From Misgurnus anguillicaudatus (lineage: Eukaryota; Chordata; Actinopteri; Cypriniformes; Cobitidae), in assembly GCF_027580225.2 (NCBI RefSeq), contig NW_027395276.1, positions 3,827,501-3,891,500 on the forward strand: a DNA stretch of 64,000 nt, given 5' to 3'. Of the stretch, positions 1-12,858 are shown in pieces; the first letter of the stretch is position 1, and the number at the start of each line of letters is the position of its first letter. The notes under the pieces are model-generated. The model searched no databases. It was not told the origin of the DNA and worked only from the letters and a program-made list of their open reading frames with translations. A program made the translations under genes and the position numbers.

Positions 1-40
1 CATCATGCATCAGTGCTAGATCATAAGAAGTGCTTTATAC

Positions 41-3000
41 TTGGTGATGACGTTGCAGAAAAGAGGCACGTAGATCTTCAGGTCTTCAGGGAGGGAGTTG
101 AGGTTACACATAGCTCTGAAATACACCATGCCATTGGTGGGCTGTTCACAGTATTGTACAGGGACACCGCCTGCATAAAGACGACAGAGAGAGAAAAGCT
201 TTGCTTCTATAGTTTTAACATCGCTTATCCGTTATCTGTATTTGCTGTATGTGCTTTCACCTGCGGCACTCAGCTGTACAGGTGTGAAGGGAATGGTCGG
301 CTCTATGTCGGACACCTTTAACGCAGGTAGACAAGAAGCATCTTGAATTGTGTTCTGTGCGGCCAACAGCTGTAAACCTGTAACAAAACAATACCAATAA
401 AAATCTACACCAAAACATCATATATATTTTCAGCGGTTCACATCTTGAGATGGTACCTTTCTCATAGATGTCTTTAATGTCCACATCGGTGAGGCTCTGT
501 ATCTTCTGCTGTAGTTTGTGTTCTTCAGCTTCTGCCCGTTTCTCCAGGAATTTCTCATCAGGACTCATAGAAAGAGTCAGCTGATGTGTATTATCCTGAA
601 AAAGCACAACTACATTTACACAACACAAACAAAGCTATTGTAGAGACAAACTGTCTGGTGTGAAGCCTGGAGATGATGTTACCCAGTTCTATGAATGTTC
701 CTTAAAAGTTCACAACGTTTACAAAAACGTTCTGCAAACATAATAAGTGCATTTTATTATTTTCATATTAAAAACATTGCATTTTATTATTATAACAGTT
801 ATAAAACATTTAAAACATTATGACAGACAACCAAGAAACGTTCTTATGATGTAAAAAAAAAAACCTGGACACTTTATGTTGGCAGAATGTTTTTGGGAAC
901 GTTGGGAACTTTCAAGAAACATTCTTAGAACTTATTTGTTAGCTGGGTATTTACATTTACTTATAGCAATTGTGGGTCACTGCAGAGAGTGCAACATTAT
1001 TAGTGGACTTCAAATAGTACATAAAAATTTTAATTAGTAGGGTTGCACCAATACAACATTTCTGTGCCATACTGATGGGCACGAGTACTCAAACGTGGCA
1101 TTGATGATCGATCACAAAAAGGATGATCGTGTGGGTTTATTTATTTATTGTGGTTATGTATGGAGGTCTGGTTAGTGTTACAAGTGCCTGTGGTATTAAA
1201 GGTGCCATTTGTAATAATTGAGGTAAAAGATTTTTAAAAATTAGCTACACGCATCAAAAGAATGAGAAGAAATAAGGGCAAAGATGTCATAAAAAAAATG
1301 ACAAGGTATAGTGCTGCAGAAATATCAATCTGAATTAGCATGCTAAATTACTAGCTACAGCCCGACTGGTGTTGTAATACCAGTTTCGACCATGGGAGGC
1401 GGTATGGGGGCCACGCACAAAACCGCCAGCCAAACTGCCAAACTTGTTGACTTAAGAGGCATGAAGGCAGCTCAGAGAAATGCAATTCGGACAGCCATGG
1501 ATTCGGACATGCCTTGATGCCTTCCTGCCTTGCAATATGGTTTTCGGACATATTTCAGTTCAGGGAAGAGAGCGGAAGAATGGCTAAAGCAAGAGACATT
1601 TACCACTACCACAACCATTTGCTGCAGGGAACAACGAGCTCGGAATCACAAATAAAATCTGATAAATAAAGGAATCGAACCAGAGTAAATACTGGCACTG
1701 CTTTTCATCGCTGGAGACAACTAATGGACATGAAAGAAATGAGGTTCGACTCCGAAATGACAACATTTCGATTGGTAAGTAAGATGCTGTTAGTATTTCG
1801 CTAGAAGTTCACTTATAATAGGCATTGCGATAACCTATGCTCAGCTTGTACATGAACTACGGCTTTGTGCAGTAAATGTGGCTCCATCTGAAAGCAGCTG
1901 ATGGCGATTCACTTTTAATCAAGAAACCGGCTTCACTGACAAGAAGCGCAATGACTATCGCATGCAAATTATCGCGCATCCTTAGCTGTTAGCGTTTAAT
2001 AGTTAGCTCTACCCACGGATCCGATCCAGTTTTCACCCGTTATCTACCAAGCTGATGCTAAAATGTAACATTAGCTAAGAAGCTTGAAATGTCTTCGATG
2101 ATAATGAACACCAAATGGACGCACGAAACGTAGTGGAAAACATTGCAATTTTAATGAGACCAAATGTTTTTTTTTGTGACTAATGATAACTTAGTTGCTA
2201 ATGTAAATCAAACTTGATATATGCTGCTAAATTTGCAGCTGCTTAATTAAAATAGACCAACTCACTTTCTGGAGGTATACTGCCCCCGTCTGTTTGAAAT
2301 GTGTGGAGTATGAATTGATTTTTTTTGGCTGACATTTTAAATGGTCCCTTTAAAGACTGGGGCCCTGTTTATATTAGAGCATTTGCTATTTAAAACGGCA
2401 TTTAAAATGAAAACGATCCTCGTTTATACCGGCATTTAAAAAAAAATCTTCATCCACACTATACACCACCATAAATGCATGAAACATGACTAATCACGTA
2501 ACTGCGCATGCGCATAAAAGTGTAAAATAACGTATTACTCTAATAATAGCTTACCTTTGCGCGTTTATGCAGCATAGGGGTGTGCAATATTGACAAAAAA
2601 TCATACCTGGGTCCTTTGCTGGCAACTACAACAGACACTATTTTTGAACCTATAAAAATGTGTTTGGGAAAGTTTTATATTGTTCTAGCTCCCCCCTACA
2701 ACATATTAATGTGATTAATAGGTTAATTTTGATGTTATAAACCAAACAGAAAGGTCTTTATGATTTAAAAAGGAAGCTTTCTAAAGTACTAAACAGTAGC
2801 GAACTTGAAGCATAAATAAATTTCAGCAAATGCAAACTTCAATCAAACATAGTAAGAGGTGAAGTATAGCTTTAGCTTACAGAAATGCTTATTGCATTAA
2901 TTTTTAAAGGGATACTTCACCAATTTAGCATTCAGCTTTGTATCTGTAGAAACCCGGCAGTATTACTGAATGACCATGTTTCCCTCCATCATTTCCCCCT

Positions 3001-6000
3001 GAGAGGAGAGATATCTGCATTTTGGTTCTGCAAAAAAGTCCTCCGATGATGCAAAAATCGTCATATTACATCATCGGAGGACTTTTTTGCAGAACCAAAA
3101 TGCAGATATCTCTCCTCTCAGGGGGAAATGAGGGAGGGAAACATGGTCATTCAGTAATACTGCCGGGTTTCTACAGATACAAAGCTGAATGCTAAATCGG
3201 TGAAGTATCCCTTTAAGTGTGCGAGGTCCGTGCACGTCCTGCGCTAGCAACACAGAAATAGCTTAAAGCGCAAGCGGCTAAACGAGCATTAAATATTAAT
3301 GACGTTGAGTTTATTGTTTTTATTAATTTATATTGACAAAACTTATCAACAAAACATCGATTAACCTTAAGAGACAAATTATCTGAAACGAAATTCATTT
3401 TAAAGTAGAAAACAAAACTTAAATTAAACTCGAAAATAATGTCTGACCCATTACAATTCTCCCTTCATATTGGCCTTTACAACGCCCTATATGGCGTTTA
3501 AAATTACAGTCTCTCTTTCGTAATAAGCTAATTAAATTTAAACAAAACATAAACACTTTATAACAATATTTAAACCCAACAATACTCAAACATAAATATA
3601 AAACAGACATTATCAATAAGAATACATGTTAAAACAATCTGATATAGCATTTATAATAGCTGGTTGATAGATGTTTACTATTTTTGGCAAAACCTCCATT
3701 GCAATCCTCCATTTACCTGAATAAAATAATTTTTACTTTGAAAATGATGCACTGTCATGTTAACATCAGCTGTTCATTTACATAAAACTCCATCTACGTT
3801 CATTTACACTCAGAGCAACGTCTGAGTTCTCAAACTAAAACAGGGTCTGCAGCGTTTGCGAACGAATCCGTTTATGAGGGTCGAAAACGGTGATGTAGTG
3901 TAGATGAAAGGCGTAAACGTAGCAAAAGTAACACGTTTTAAAGGATAAACGCATTAATGTAAACATAGCCTGGGTGCGTGTTTGATATCGTGTTTAGCTG
4001 TACAAACCGGCATATAACATCAATACCATGCATGACTCAAAAGCAAACTTTTGCCTGCTTCCTAAGCAAACCCATGTTTTAAGGATGCCACATTACGTCT
4101 CTAAGCGATACACGCCTTATCAAAGAAGCCGACTGGTTGGATTAGGGTTATTATTAATTAAACAAACTTCATTAAAAATGCAACGCATTTTGATGCATCA
4201 ACATATCGGATTGATTCAAGCTGCTCACATAATAATCATAATCAAATCAAATCGTTAGACCATAGGCTGATATATCAATGCATCCCAAATAAGTAGTTAT
4301 AACTGCATAAATGAAAGAATACTACCTTAAAATACTGCTGGACTTTGTCCTGTAAGAAGTGAGGGTTCTCCTTTAGACACTGCCGGAAACGAGACACACT
4401 TTCAGAGATCTTCAAGAGCTCCACTGGATCTCCATCATGATTCCAACAGGATGCAATATACTGAGAGAGAGAGAGAGAGTGACCAAGAGAGAAATTATTT
4501 GCCTATTTCAAGACAGCAAATGGGTGTTTGTAAACGTTTTGCTAAATATCTGATGTCCAAATATATGCAGTAAAAAATATTATTTTTCTTGTAAAACCTT
4601 AAAGACGTCTGTAAAGGCAAACCAAGATAAACAGAGCTTTTATGCAGGTGACAAACCCAGTTCATAAAAGCCCAAAATAATTATTATAAGCACACTGGAG
4701 GTCCTCACAAATGCGTGTGTACTTACTGAAGCCAAAGCCAAGCCAAAGCTGGTGCTCTGATGTTTTATCTGGATCTCAATCTTATGCAACAGAGCTTCAA
4801 CCTGTTCCTCTTCAAAACCAGTTCTGAAATTTTTCATATTTAGACGGTTAAATAATTCACACACTCACAAATCCAGACATCTGCTTAAAAACAAATTTTA
4901 CAATCACTAAAACATATGTGCCCCTGGACCACAAAACCTTAACCCCCCATTCAGACAGCCAGCGACCAGCAGTAGCAGAGCGACGCAATCTCATTGATTT
5001 CAATGGAAACCGGGCGACTTCCGGCGGTACGAGCGAAAGTGACCGTTGGCGACCGTATGGGTGTGTCCAGCGACGCGAGAAAGTTAAGAAAAGTTTAACT
5101 TTATGCAAATGTCGAGCGAATTTCGGGAGCGACTACCAATGAGAACGAAGCGGGTGATTCTCACGAAACCATTGAAACACCGCGGCACTAATGATTTTAG
5201 CTTTAAAATGTGTAATATAGTAACATTAAAAAGCATCAGAATTAACACAATACTGTGTTCTACCTTGCACAATGTGTGATTTCAACATAAGAATTTATAA
5301 TTGTAAATTTTATCTCATTTTCTGCTGAAATTCTCATTACCGCAATGTGTCCGGCTGTGTTTGAACATGCATTATGTTGTAATTTAATCAAATTAACACA
5401 AAAATATTAAGAAAAAAAATAAATGGATGTTTTGCTAGACTACTTTAGATGACAGAAAAAATATTTACTGAATATTCATGTATTATAATAATGAAGAAAA
5501 ATTTGGAAAATTATGTGTCCATGCCTGATGTTCTCATCCTCCGCAACACTTTTTGAGAACAGTTTAAGCACACATACAGAATTTTAATAAAGTTTGATTT
5601 TGAGTGACCAAGCACATGGACCAGTTACTTCAAGATGGCTACCAGGTAAGATCATTTTTTTACAGTTAATTTGAAATATTGTCTTGTCAGAATGCTTACA
5701 CGACATTTTGATTATCATTACCGCAACAGATGCTTATTAAATGTTAATTTAATTAATAGAAGCATAATACTTTGATTTTAAATGCATGTGCAGAATCTCC
5801 AAATTATGTTCTTTCAGGTTTGTCATGTCATTTTGAAAATATGTCAGTGTTGATGTTTTCTGACTGTTGCGGTAATGAGATTTTTTTAGGACTAATTTTT
5901 TTAATTATGTTACAAAAAGTGTTAAATGATAAGTAAACGTTTTTAAATGAATGTTCCCATTTACTTCAGACTTTGTTTTTCAATGTCTGGTGGGAAAAAA

Positions 6001-9000
6001 AAGTAAATTTAAGCAATTTTTACATTTTCATGCTTGACATTTTTAAAACCAAGTTTTCGTGAGAATCACCCAAGCAGTGGAGTTCACGTCATCCTTCTCT
6101 CGTCAGTTATTGGAGTGGATGGTACTCATTTGTGTATTACAAGCAGATTTAGAAACACCTCATTGAAAGAGATAGGCGACACACAGCGATAACATCGCTG
6201 GCTGTCTGAATGCAGCGTAAGTCTTAAGTAGCATGGGTATACATAATATGGGTCAAAATTATAGATTATATAGATTATTTTATGCAAGATTATTTTTCAT
6301 AAATATATTTTGTACATTTCCTGCCATAAATATATTAATTTATTTTTTGTGAGTAGATGCAGTTGCTAATGACTTCATCTGGACAACTTTAAAGGTGATT
6401 TTCTCAATGTTTTGATTTTTTTAGCACCCTCAGATTCCAGATTTTCAAATAGCTGTATCTCAGCCAAATATTGTCCCATCATAACAAACCTTAAATCAAT
6501 AGAACGCTTAATTGTGTATGATGTATAAATCTCAATATAAGAATACTTACGCTATGATGTCATCGATAGTTTGGGCAATGATGTGTTTGACCTTCTCAAT
6601 GTCATCCTCTGCCATGCCCTGAAGACCAATGGTGAAAGACGCTTGTCTAGTGCTGCCATCAAACCTGCGTTAAATCACACTTCATTTAAAGTTACGATCT
6701 CAGTGAACGTAACAGCAGAACGTAAATATGTTAAAAACTGATCCAGTCAAAAGTCATCTTGGTTTGCGGTCCTACCCTGTTGATGAAGAGAAGTCAGTAC
6801 CGATGTTGGGCTCAATCAGGGCTTTGTAGAATGGCGAGTTTGGACCGGAGATCATCAAAGAGGAAAGGAGGTTCAGGGTAAACGTCTCAAACGTGTTGGT
6901 AATGCTGTACACAGACAAAAACACTGCAAGTGTTACTTTTAGTTAAGCAACCTGCTTAAAATCAATATCGGTAAATAAAAGAGTGAGTTCTTTTAGCTAA
7001 ACTGGTAGTGCATTGTGTTATATGAATGTTTATGTATATATGTCATCTTAAGCAGTTTGAAAACACAGTTTTATAATGTCAATGTGTATGTGTTAGCACA
7101 GATACAGCTGGTGTTATTATGTGTCCACTTACTCTCCCAGCAGATAGCTCATGCACAGCGTGTTTTGTTTAACAGGGTCAGGAGCCAAAGCGTCAGAGCT
7201 GCACGTCACATGATCAATCCTCTGAAGGACAAAACAAACAACACATGAGCTTCACTAAACCCCAGTGATTGTGTTTTGATCCTCTGTGGATTTCACACAC
7301 GTTCCTACTTACGGGTTTGTTCCAGGGTGTTTGGGGTGGAACTGCCGTGTCTGGTTGTGTTCGATCAAACTTTGACAAAGCCTCTCTCTCTATCTGTTCT
7401 AGATGCTGCTCCAACGGCAAGTCTCCATATGTAAAGATCCTGCACCATGCGCAGAATATGCAATAATGAGCATTGCGTACTAAACTGGTTTGCATTGTAT
7501 CAGATTCTGTGTGGTATTGCGTGTGTACCTTGCATTGCTGGGGTGGTAGTGTGTGGCATGAAACTGTTTTAGCTGCTCCCAGGTCAGGTCAGGGATCGCT
7601 AGCGGCTCCCCTCCAGACACGACAGAATACGTGTGATCCGGCAAAAGTTTATTCTGCAGGTGCTGAGCGTACAGACGCTCATTGTCTGACTGGAAACACA
7701 CAATACAAACAAACAGAGAGTACATCACAAAAAAAGTGGTGAATTTACCATGGTATAAATGTGCAAATGTCTGGCCACCATATATGGTCATTAAAACGTT
7801 GCTTAAAAATCAAACTAGGTGGCGGCCTAACTGTGCGTTCATACCAAATGAAAATTAAGTGAACAAATCTCGCTATTCGCACGTAGTTCGACACATTTTA
7901 AGTTAACTTGTTTCCTTTGCGCATAAAATTTGCATAATTTACTGCTTGAAATGCAGACGCAAATACGCTCATTAAGACAACAAGCTAGCTAAAGCTGGCA
8001 AATTATATACATCTCAAATTGAGGAAAAAAGCGTTTTTTACAACTTACCAGATTTGTCCGACCTACTCGGGTGATTCTCACGAAAACTTGGTTTTAAAAA
8101 TGTCAAGCATGAAAATGTAAAAATTGCTTAAATTTACTTTTTTCCCACCAGACATTGAAAAACAAAGTCTGGAGTAAATGGGAACATTAATTTAAAAACT
8201 TTTAATTATCATTTAACACTTTTTGTAACATAATTTTAAAAATTAGTCCTAAAAAATCTCATTACCGCAACAGTCAGAAAACATCAACACTGACATATTT
8301 TCAAAATGACATGACAAACCTGAAAGAACATAATTTGGAGATTCTGCACATGCATTTAAAATCAAAGTAACATTTAATAAGCATCTGTTGCGGTAATGAT
8401 AATCAAAATGTCGTGTAAAAATTCTGACAAGACAATATTTCAAATTAACTGTAAAAAAAATGATCTTACCTGGTAGCCATCTTGAAGTAACTGGTCCATG
8501 TGCTTGGTCACTCAAAATTAAACTTTAATAAAATTCTGTATGTGTGCTTAAACTGTTCTCAAAAAGTGTTGCGGAGGATGAGAACATCAGGCATGGACAC
8601 ATCATTTTCCTAATTTTTCTTCATTATTATTATTATACATGAATATTCAGTAAATATTTTTTCTGTCATCTAAAGTAGTCTAGCAAAACATCCATTTATT
8701 TTTTTTCTTAATATTTTTGTGTTAATTTGATTAAATTACAACATAACGCATGTTCAAACACAGCCGGACACATTGCGGTAATGAGAATTTCAGCAGAAAA
8801 TGAGATCAAATTTACAATTATAAATTCTTATGTTGAAATCACACATTGTGCAAGGTAGAACACAGTATTGTGTTAATTCTGATGCTTTTTAATGTTACTA
8901 TATTACACATTTTAAAGCTAAAATCATTAGTGCCGTGGTGTTTCAATGGTTTCGTGAGAATCACCCACTACTATTATCCTATTAATTCCTGTTACTATAA

Positions 9001-12000
9001 AAGAACGAAGATGTGTCGTACAGCTCCGGGTGTCCACATACAGTGACGATGATTTTGTCCTCCACTGTTATTTCATATTTCTGCTGCACTCGCTACATCG
9101 TAATCACATCACTACTAGAGCAAGCTCCTGATTGGTTTACAATGCGAATATCTGCCAAAGTTCAGATTTTTCAACTTGCATGCCTGAAACGTTCAATTCA
9201 CGTCACAGGATGTCTATCACATCTTTGCAATGACTTAACATGTAAATCACTCACATTTAACGTTTCATTCGCATCTGGTATGAACACACCATTAGACTTC
9301 TGCACAATACTACTGTACGTTTAAAATAAAGAACAATTTCCATACAAACACTCCTTTCATTTCATTGAAGACCACGCCTTTAAACACCAGCCGGCTCGAG
9401 GGGTCTGTAGGAGCCTCATGTTCCAGTCTCCAGCCCTCCTGCCTGAAAATAACAACAAAAACCAGCTAAAACAATGTGTTGAAGAGTTAGCTCTGACTTT
9501 ATTTACTCACGGTCATGTTATTTTAAGGGCACATATTATGGCCACAAAAAAAATGATGCTTCAGGTAAGGAGTGTTGCATGATGCATTGCATCCTTTAAA
9601 AAATATCTCCTCTTTTGCATACAGGTTTAGATAAAAATTTGTGTGTGACTAAAATTATTTTCATGATAGTTGAACTATTTCTTTAAGCTATTAAGTCATG
9701 TCCTTTACCAGAAGTCCAGTTCTCTGAGACAGGGGAAGAAGACAGCATCCAGATAGACAGAAAGAAGATTCTGGAAGTCTTTGGCATTCTGGGTCGAGAA
9801 CGGATACATCGTGTAATCACTTGCTGTGGAAAGAGTTTGACCTAATCAGACACAGATATATTTAATAAACAAACACCAAAACACACAGAGAGGGACGCAC
9901 TGTACCTGTGAAAGCATTCATAAAGGTGGAGAGAGAGCGATTGAGCATTTTAAAGAAGGGATCTCTACAGGGGAACCGCTGAGAACCACACAGAACCGTG
10001 TGTTCCAGAATATGGGGAACACCTGTGCTGTCCATGGGTGTGGTACGAAATTGCACGCTGAAGAATACATACAGAATACACACAAATAAAAGCAAATACC
10101 ATTAGGAAAATATTCTAAATAAATTCAGATTACAGATCAAAGGATATTAAAAACACATTTTTACCTGAACAGATTGTTGGTATCATCCCTGGCTGCATGT
10201 AGATACTGAGCTCCGGTAACATCATGGTTGAGTTTGACTGCTGTTAGAAACAAATCTGGAACCGCAGTTACCTACACAATCATAACAAGCAGTATAACAT
10301 AAGAAACTATGAATTTAGGTGTAGAGATATGTAAACATTTAGTACCAATATGCACATCTGAGGTGCTAATATCAACTTTTAGAGCAAATGTTTTCTCTCT
10401 GAATAGGTACAACCCCAGTGACAGCAAGGGAACTTTTTTGACCCTTTTCCTGACTGTGCACTTCTGTAGAAACCAGCCTTAACCTAACCTTAAACCATAT
10501 TTAGTAGTATTATATGATGCAAGAGAACACAGGCTATACGTTTTATCCGTATGTGTGTTCCCTGGGAAATTAACCCATTACCTTTGTGCTGAACAAGCAA
10601 ATACATAAAAATTAATTTAAATTATAAAAGTATTGGAAAACAAAATAGCAAAAATAAACAGTTCAACTTAAAAAATATACCCAAGTATTATAAAAATACT
10701 ATGGTTATATTCAATAATTTGCTATGTTTCGTTATAATATAATTATTAATAATTAACTCTTTCGCCGCCATTGACGAGATATCTCGTCAATCAAGAGAAA
10801 ACGCTTCCCCGCCAATGACGAGTATTTCCGTCTTTCCGCAATATCACTATTATCCACTAGGTGGCGCCACTTTTTAAACCCGGAAGTATTGCCCTATACT
10901 ATGGCAAGCTGCTGCATGTCCGTGTCTGTTTTAAAGATCGCTCTGAATGTGTTACATTTTTATGCATGCACATTTTTATGACTTTTATCTGACTCCAATT
11001 TAGAACTGGAACTGTAAAATTTATAAAATTACCTAAAAAGTGTACAAAAAACCCACAACTAGTTATTATCACTACTATAGAAATAACAATTTGAGAAAGT
11101 TAACTTCAGTTGTAACTATCATTTTGGTGAGATTAGATAACATTAAAGTCGCCATGAAACGGAAGTAGCGATTGTCTTATTTTCCCTGTGTTGACATATA
11201 TCCAACTGAAACATCTTCTGAAAAGAATAAAGGCAGGGCTAGACTTCGGAATTCATCCATCGAGAACCAATTGGATCGTTTGAAGTTGGGTCATGTTGCT
11301 ATTTGCTAATAGGTTTGTTCGATTTCATGCGGACCTGTAAGAACCGACAGGCGGATGATGTCAAAGTACCACAAGAGCGATTCGAGAAATCATACGAAGT
11401 CTATTTTCGTCTCGCTCTCGCTGTAATTTGACGTCATCCACCTGCCAGTTCTATCAGCGCCGCATGAAGTCAAACAGGCTTAAAGGTACATTCACATTAG
11501 AAGCGACTTTTTTGTCACTCGTCTCTTTTAAAAGAGGCGTTTCTAAATCTGCTTGTCAAAAACAAAAGAGTACCGTCCACTCCATTAACTGACGAGAGAC
11601 GAATAACGTAAACTCCACTGCTTCGTTCTCATTGGTCCCGAAAGTCGCTCATAATTTGCATAAAGTTAAACATTTCTCGACATCCAGTCGCCAACTGTCA
11701 CTGCTCGTGTCGCCGGAAGTCGGCAATCTTCCATTGAAATCGCATCGCTTTGCTACTCTGCCAGTCCGAATGCAGTTTAATCGCTGCGATCTTTTCCCGG
11801 ACCCCGCCCACCTGCCATTCCATATGACCGGAAGTAAAGAGAGATCGTTTTGAAAAGGGGATGAGATGTGTGTTTTTGACTATTTATGAGGGCACATGTT
11901 TTTTTTTTTAATTATTAAGCATTTGTAAAAAAAGACCACAATATTCCAAAACAAATTACAGTTTTCATTTTAATTTCAATGCGACTTTAAAGTCGCGCGT

Positions 12001-12551
12001 GTGTGTGTGTTCACGTCTTTACCTCAGTGACAGTGAAGCCATGAATCTTCTGTCCTGTTGTGTACTTCAGTGCTCTCTCTACAGCTGAGCTTCCTCTTGA
12101 CCTCCATGAACACTGCAAACTACACAAACATTATTTATTCATCAGACAAATACATAAACACCTCAGTCATTCATTCATAAGACATGACGCGTGACTAAGA
12201 CTTTCTGAGTCTTACATCATACATACACCAAAACTCTTCCAAATTATACTTTTAAACAAACCGCTCAGTAAATTTCAAATGTTGATGAATTTTTATAATT
12301 GTTCCATTTCACCTTGATCTCTACGTTGTTTCCCTAATGTCTCTCCTGTTTGTGGTTCTGTAAAACTGCTTTGCAATAATGCTATAGAAAAACACTTGGA
12401 TTGAATTAAACTAACAGAAATAACAACCTTAATCACATCACGCATGTTTCTGAAACCGGGTTGAGTGAAGTTTAACTGACAGATGCGGAGATGATAAAAA
12501 TTACCTCAAATTTCTGAGTTTTGTGATGATTGTCCTGCTTTGCCGAAACAT
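41..12551 (-). CDS. pitrm1: Pitrilysin metallopeptidase 1 (presequence protease), 5' part, runs off left edge
   Basis: M16-family zinc protease that degrades mitochondrial targeting peptides and amyloid-beta in the matrix. Exons in transcript order: 12505-12551, 12023-12119, 10165-10271, 9906-10057, 9709-9823, 9346-9442, 7529-7689, 7313-7439, 7133-7221, 6776-6904, 6551-6664, 4727-4823, 4326-4460, 457-595, 261-377, 41-170. They join without a frame break into about 617 residues; the human protein has about 1037. The start [15 protein letters not shown] is rich in Arg/Lys/Ser/Thr with no acidic residue, as in a mitochondrial presequence. The inverted zinc motif HILEH is residues 99-103, and the likely third ligand is Glu200 in FNEMKG; both lie five residues before the human positions I recall. 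The core [13 protein letters not shown] and the TSFG-containing linker are family-typical. The last exon seen ends in a split codon at a GT donor, so further exons lie left of position 1. Introns are mostly transposon-derived. Identity is very secure; single borders are manual calls. Confidence 0.95.
2904..3216. mobile_element. Near-perfect fold-back MITE with TTAA ends (pitrm1 intron 13)
   Basis: The arms are about 150 bp and almost perfectly complementary around a short loop near 3050-3065. The ends read TTAAAGGGATACTTCACC and the reverse complement of this with one or two changes, consistent with a piggyBac-type TTAA target site. It lies in the large intron between exons 4326-4460 and 457-595. 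That intron also holds a poorly conserved possible host element (about 2355-3975, ends resembling GGCCCTGTTTATATTAGAG and its inverse). Confidence 0.85.
4949..6212. mobile_element. Middle element of nest, terminal inverted repeats CATTCAGACAGCCAGCG
   Basis: The left end CATTCAGACAGCCAGCGA and the right end TCGCTGGCTGTCTGAATG are exact inverse complements. The body includes a tract resembling CTCATTGATTTCAATGG. It is itself split by the element at 5152-6071. Relatives lie at about 11486-11776 (decayed) and from 63690 to the right edge. Confidence 0.85.
5152..6071. mobile_element. Inner element of nest, ends GGGTGATTCTCACGAAA
   Basis: It begins GGGTGATTCTCACGAAA and ends with the exact inverse. 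The flanking bases AAGC on both sides suggest a short target duplication. It is about 920 bp with no convincing coding capacity. A second copy, in the opposite orientation, lies at 8069-8966 in the same gene. Confidence 0.85.
8069..8966. mobile_element. Second copy of the GGGTGATTCTCACG element, inverted (pitrm1 intron 6)
   Basis: It has the same terminal inverted repeats as 5152-6071 and its interior matches the reverse complement of that copy along the whole length, with scattered changes and small indels (898 against 920 bp). It lies between exons 9346-9442 and 7529-7689. Confidence 0.85.
10754..11085. repeat. TTAACTCTTTC repeat, copy 1, with CTCF-like core
   Basis: Begins TTAACTCTTTCGCCGCCATT and contains ATTGACGAG-type tracts and CCACTAGGTGGCGCC at 10854-10868. 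Sister copies start at 25083 and 38446. The right boundary is uncertain. Confidence 0.7.
11486..11776. repeat. Decayed relative of the element at 4949-6212
   Basis: It shares the tract about target-strand interruption seen at 5040-5150 and 63690-63860 (CCACTCCATTAACTGACGAG, TTTGCATAAAGTTAA, CATTGAAATCGCATCG). The ends are ACATTCACATTAGAAGCGAC and an eroded inverse near GTCCGAATG. It lies in the pitrm1 intron between 12023 and 10271. Confidence 0.5.
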
Positions 12552-12695
12552 TGTAAATGCGTTGACCGAATATATCCGATAAATACTGCAATTCTGGTTC
12601 AGATTTAAAAGTTAAAACACATTATAGGTGTGTTTATAGAGTCATATCTCTATTATGATTGCTGATCTGCCCTTTCATGCTCCATGCTGTTCAAG

Positions 12696-12705
12696 GCGCA
12701 TGCGT
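12696..12705. promoter_or_regulatory. NRF-1-like site upstream of pitrm1
   Basis: GCGCATGCGT lies about 145 bp upstream of the pitrm1 start codon. It matches the palindromic NRF-1 consensus (YGCGCAYGCGCR) except near one end. NRF-1 controls many nuclear genes for mitochondrial proteins, which fits a matrix protease. No TATA box is evident nearby. The site is seen in the sequence; its use is inferred. Confidence 0.4.
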
Positions 12706-12782
12706 ACTAAACGAGGAAACAGCCACAAACAACGTAATATTTCATTGGCTGCGTGAATAGAAGAACCTCACTGATTGGTTAA

Positions 12783-12858
12783 CGCAGGAGCACGATACAG
12801 GCATAATAAAAGTTGTATAACGCAGCAGCACGATACAGGCATAATAAAAGTTGTATAA
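12783..12858. repeat. 38-bp tandem duplication upstream of pitrm1
   Basis: Two adjacent 38-bp units (12783-12820 and 12821-12858) begin CGCAG and end GTTGTATAA, and differ at one base. They lie about 230-310 bp upstream of the pitrm1 start codon. Their near identity suggests a recent duplication. Confidence 0.9.

Larger units (their letters stand above)
4914..6545. mobile_element. Outer host repeat of a three-level nest (pitrm1 intron 11)
   Basis: The common fish repeat beginning CCCTGGACCACAAAACC starts near 4914, is broken at 4948, and resumes at about 6213 with GTCTTAAGTAGCATGGGTAT. It continues to about 6537-6545, ending directly beside the splice donor of the exon at 6551-6664. Related copies lie at about 29195-29580 and 35110-35516. 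The continuity on either side of the insert identifies it as the oldest layer. Confidence 0.7.

Noticed and set aside
1351..1766. Two minus-strand frames of 60-66 codons in the large pitrm1 intron
   Set aside because: No similarity recognised and no splice context matching pitrm1, whose exons are accounted for on either side.
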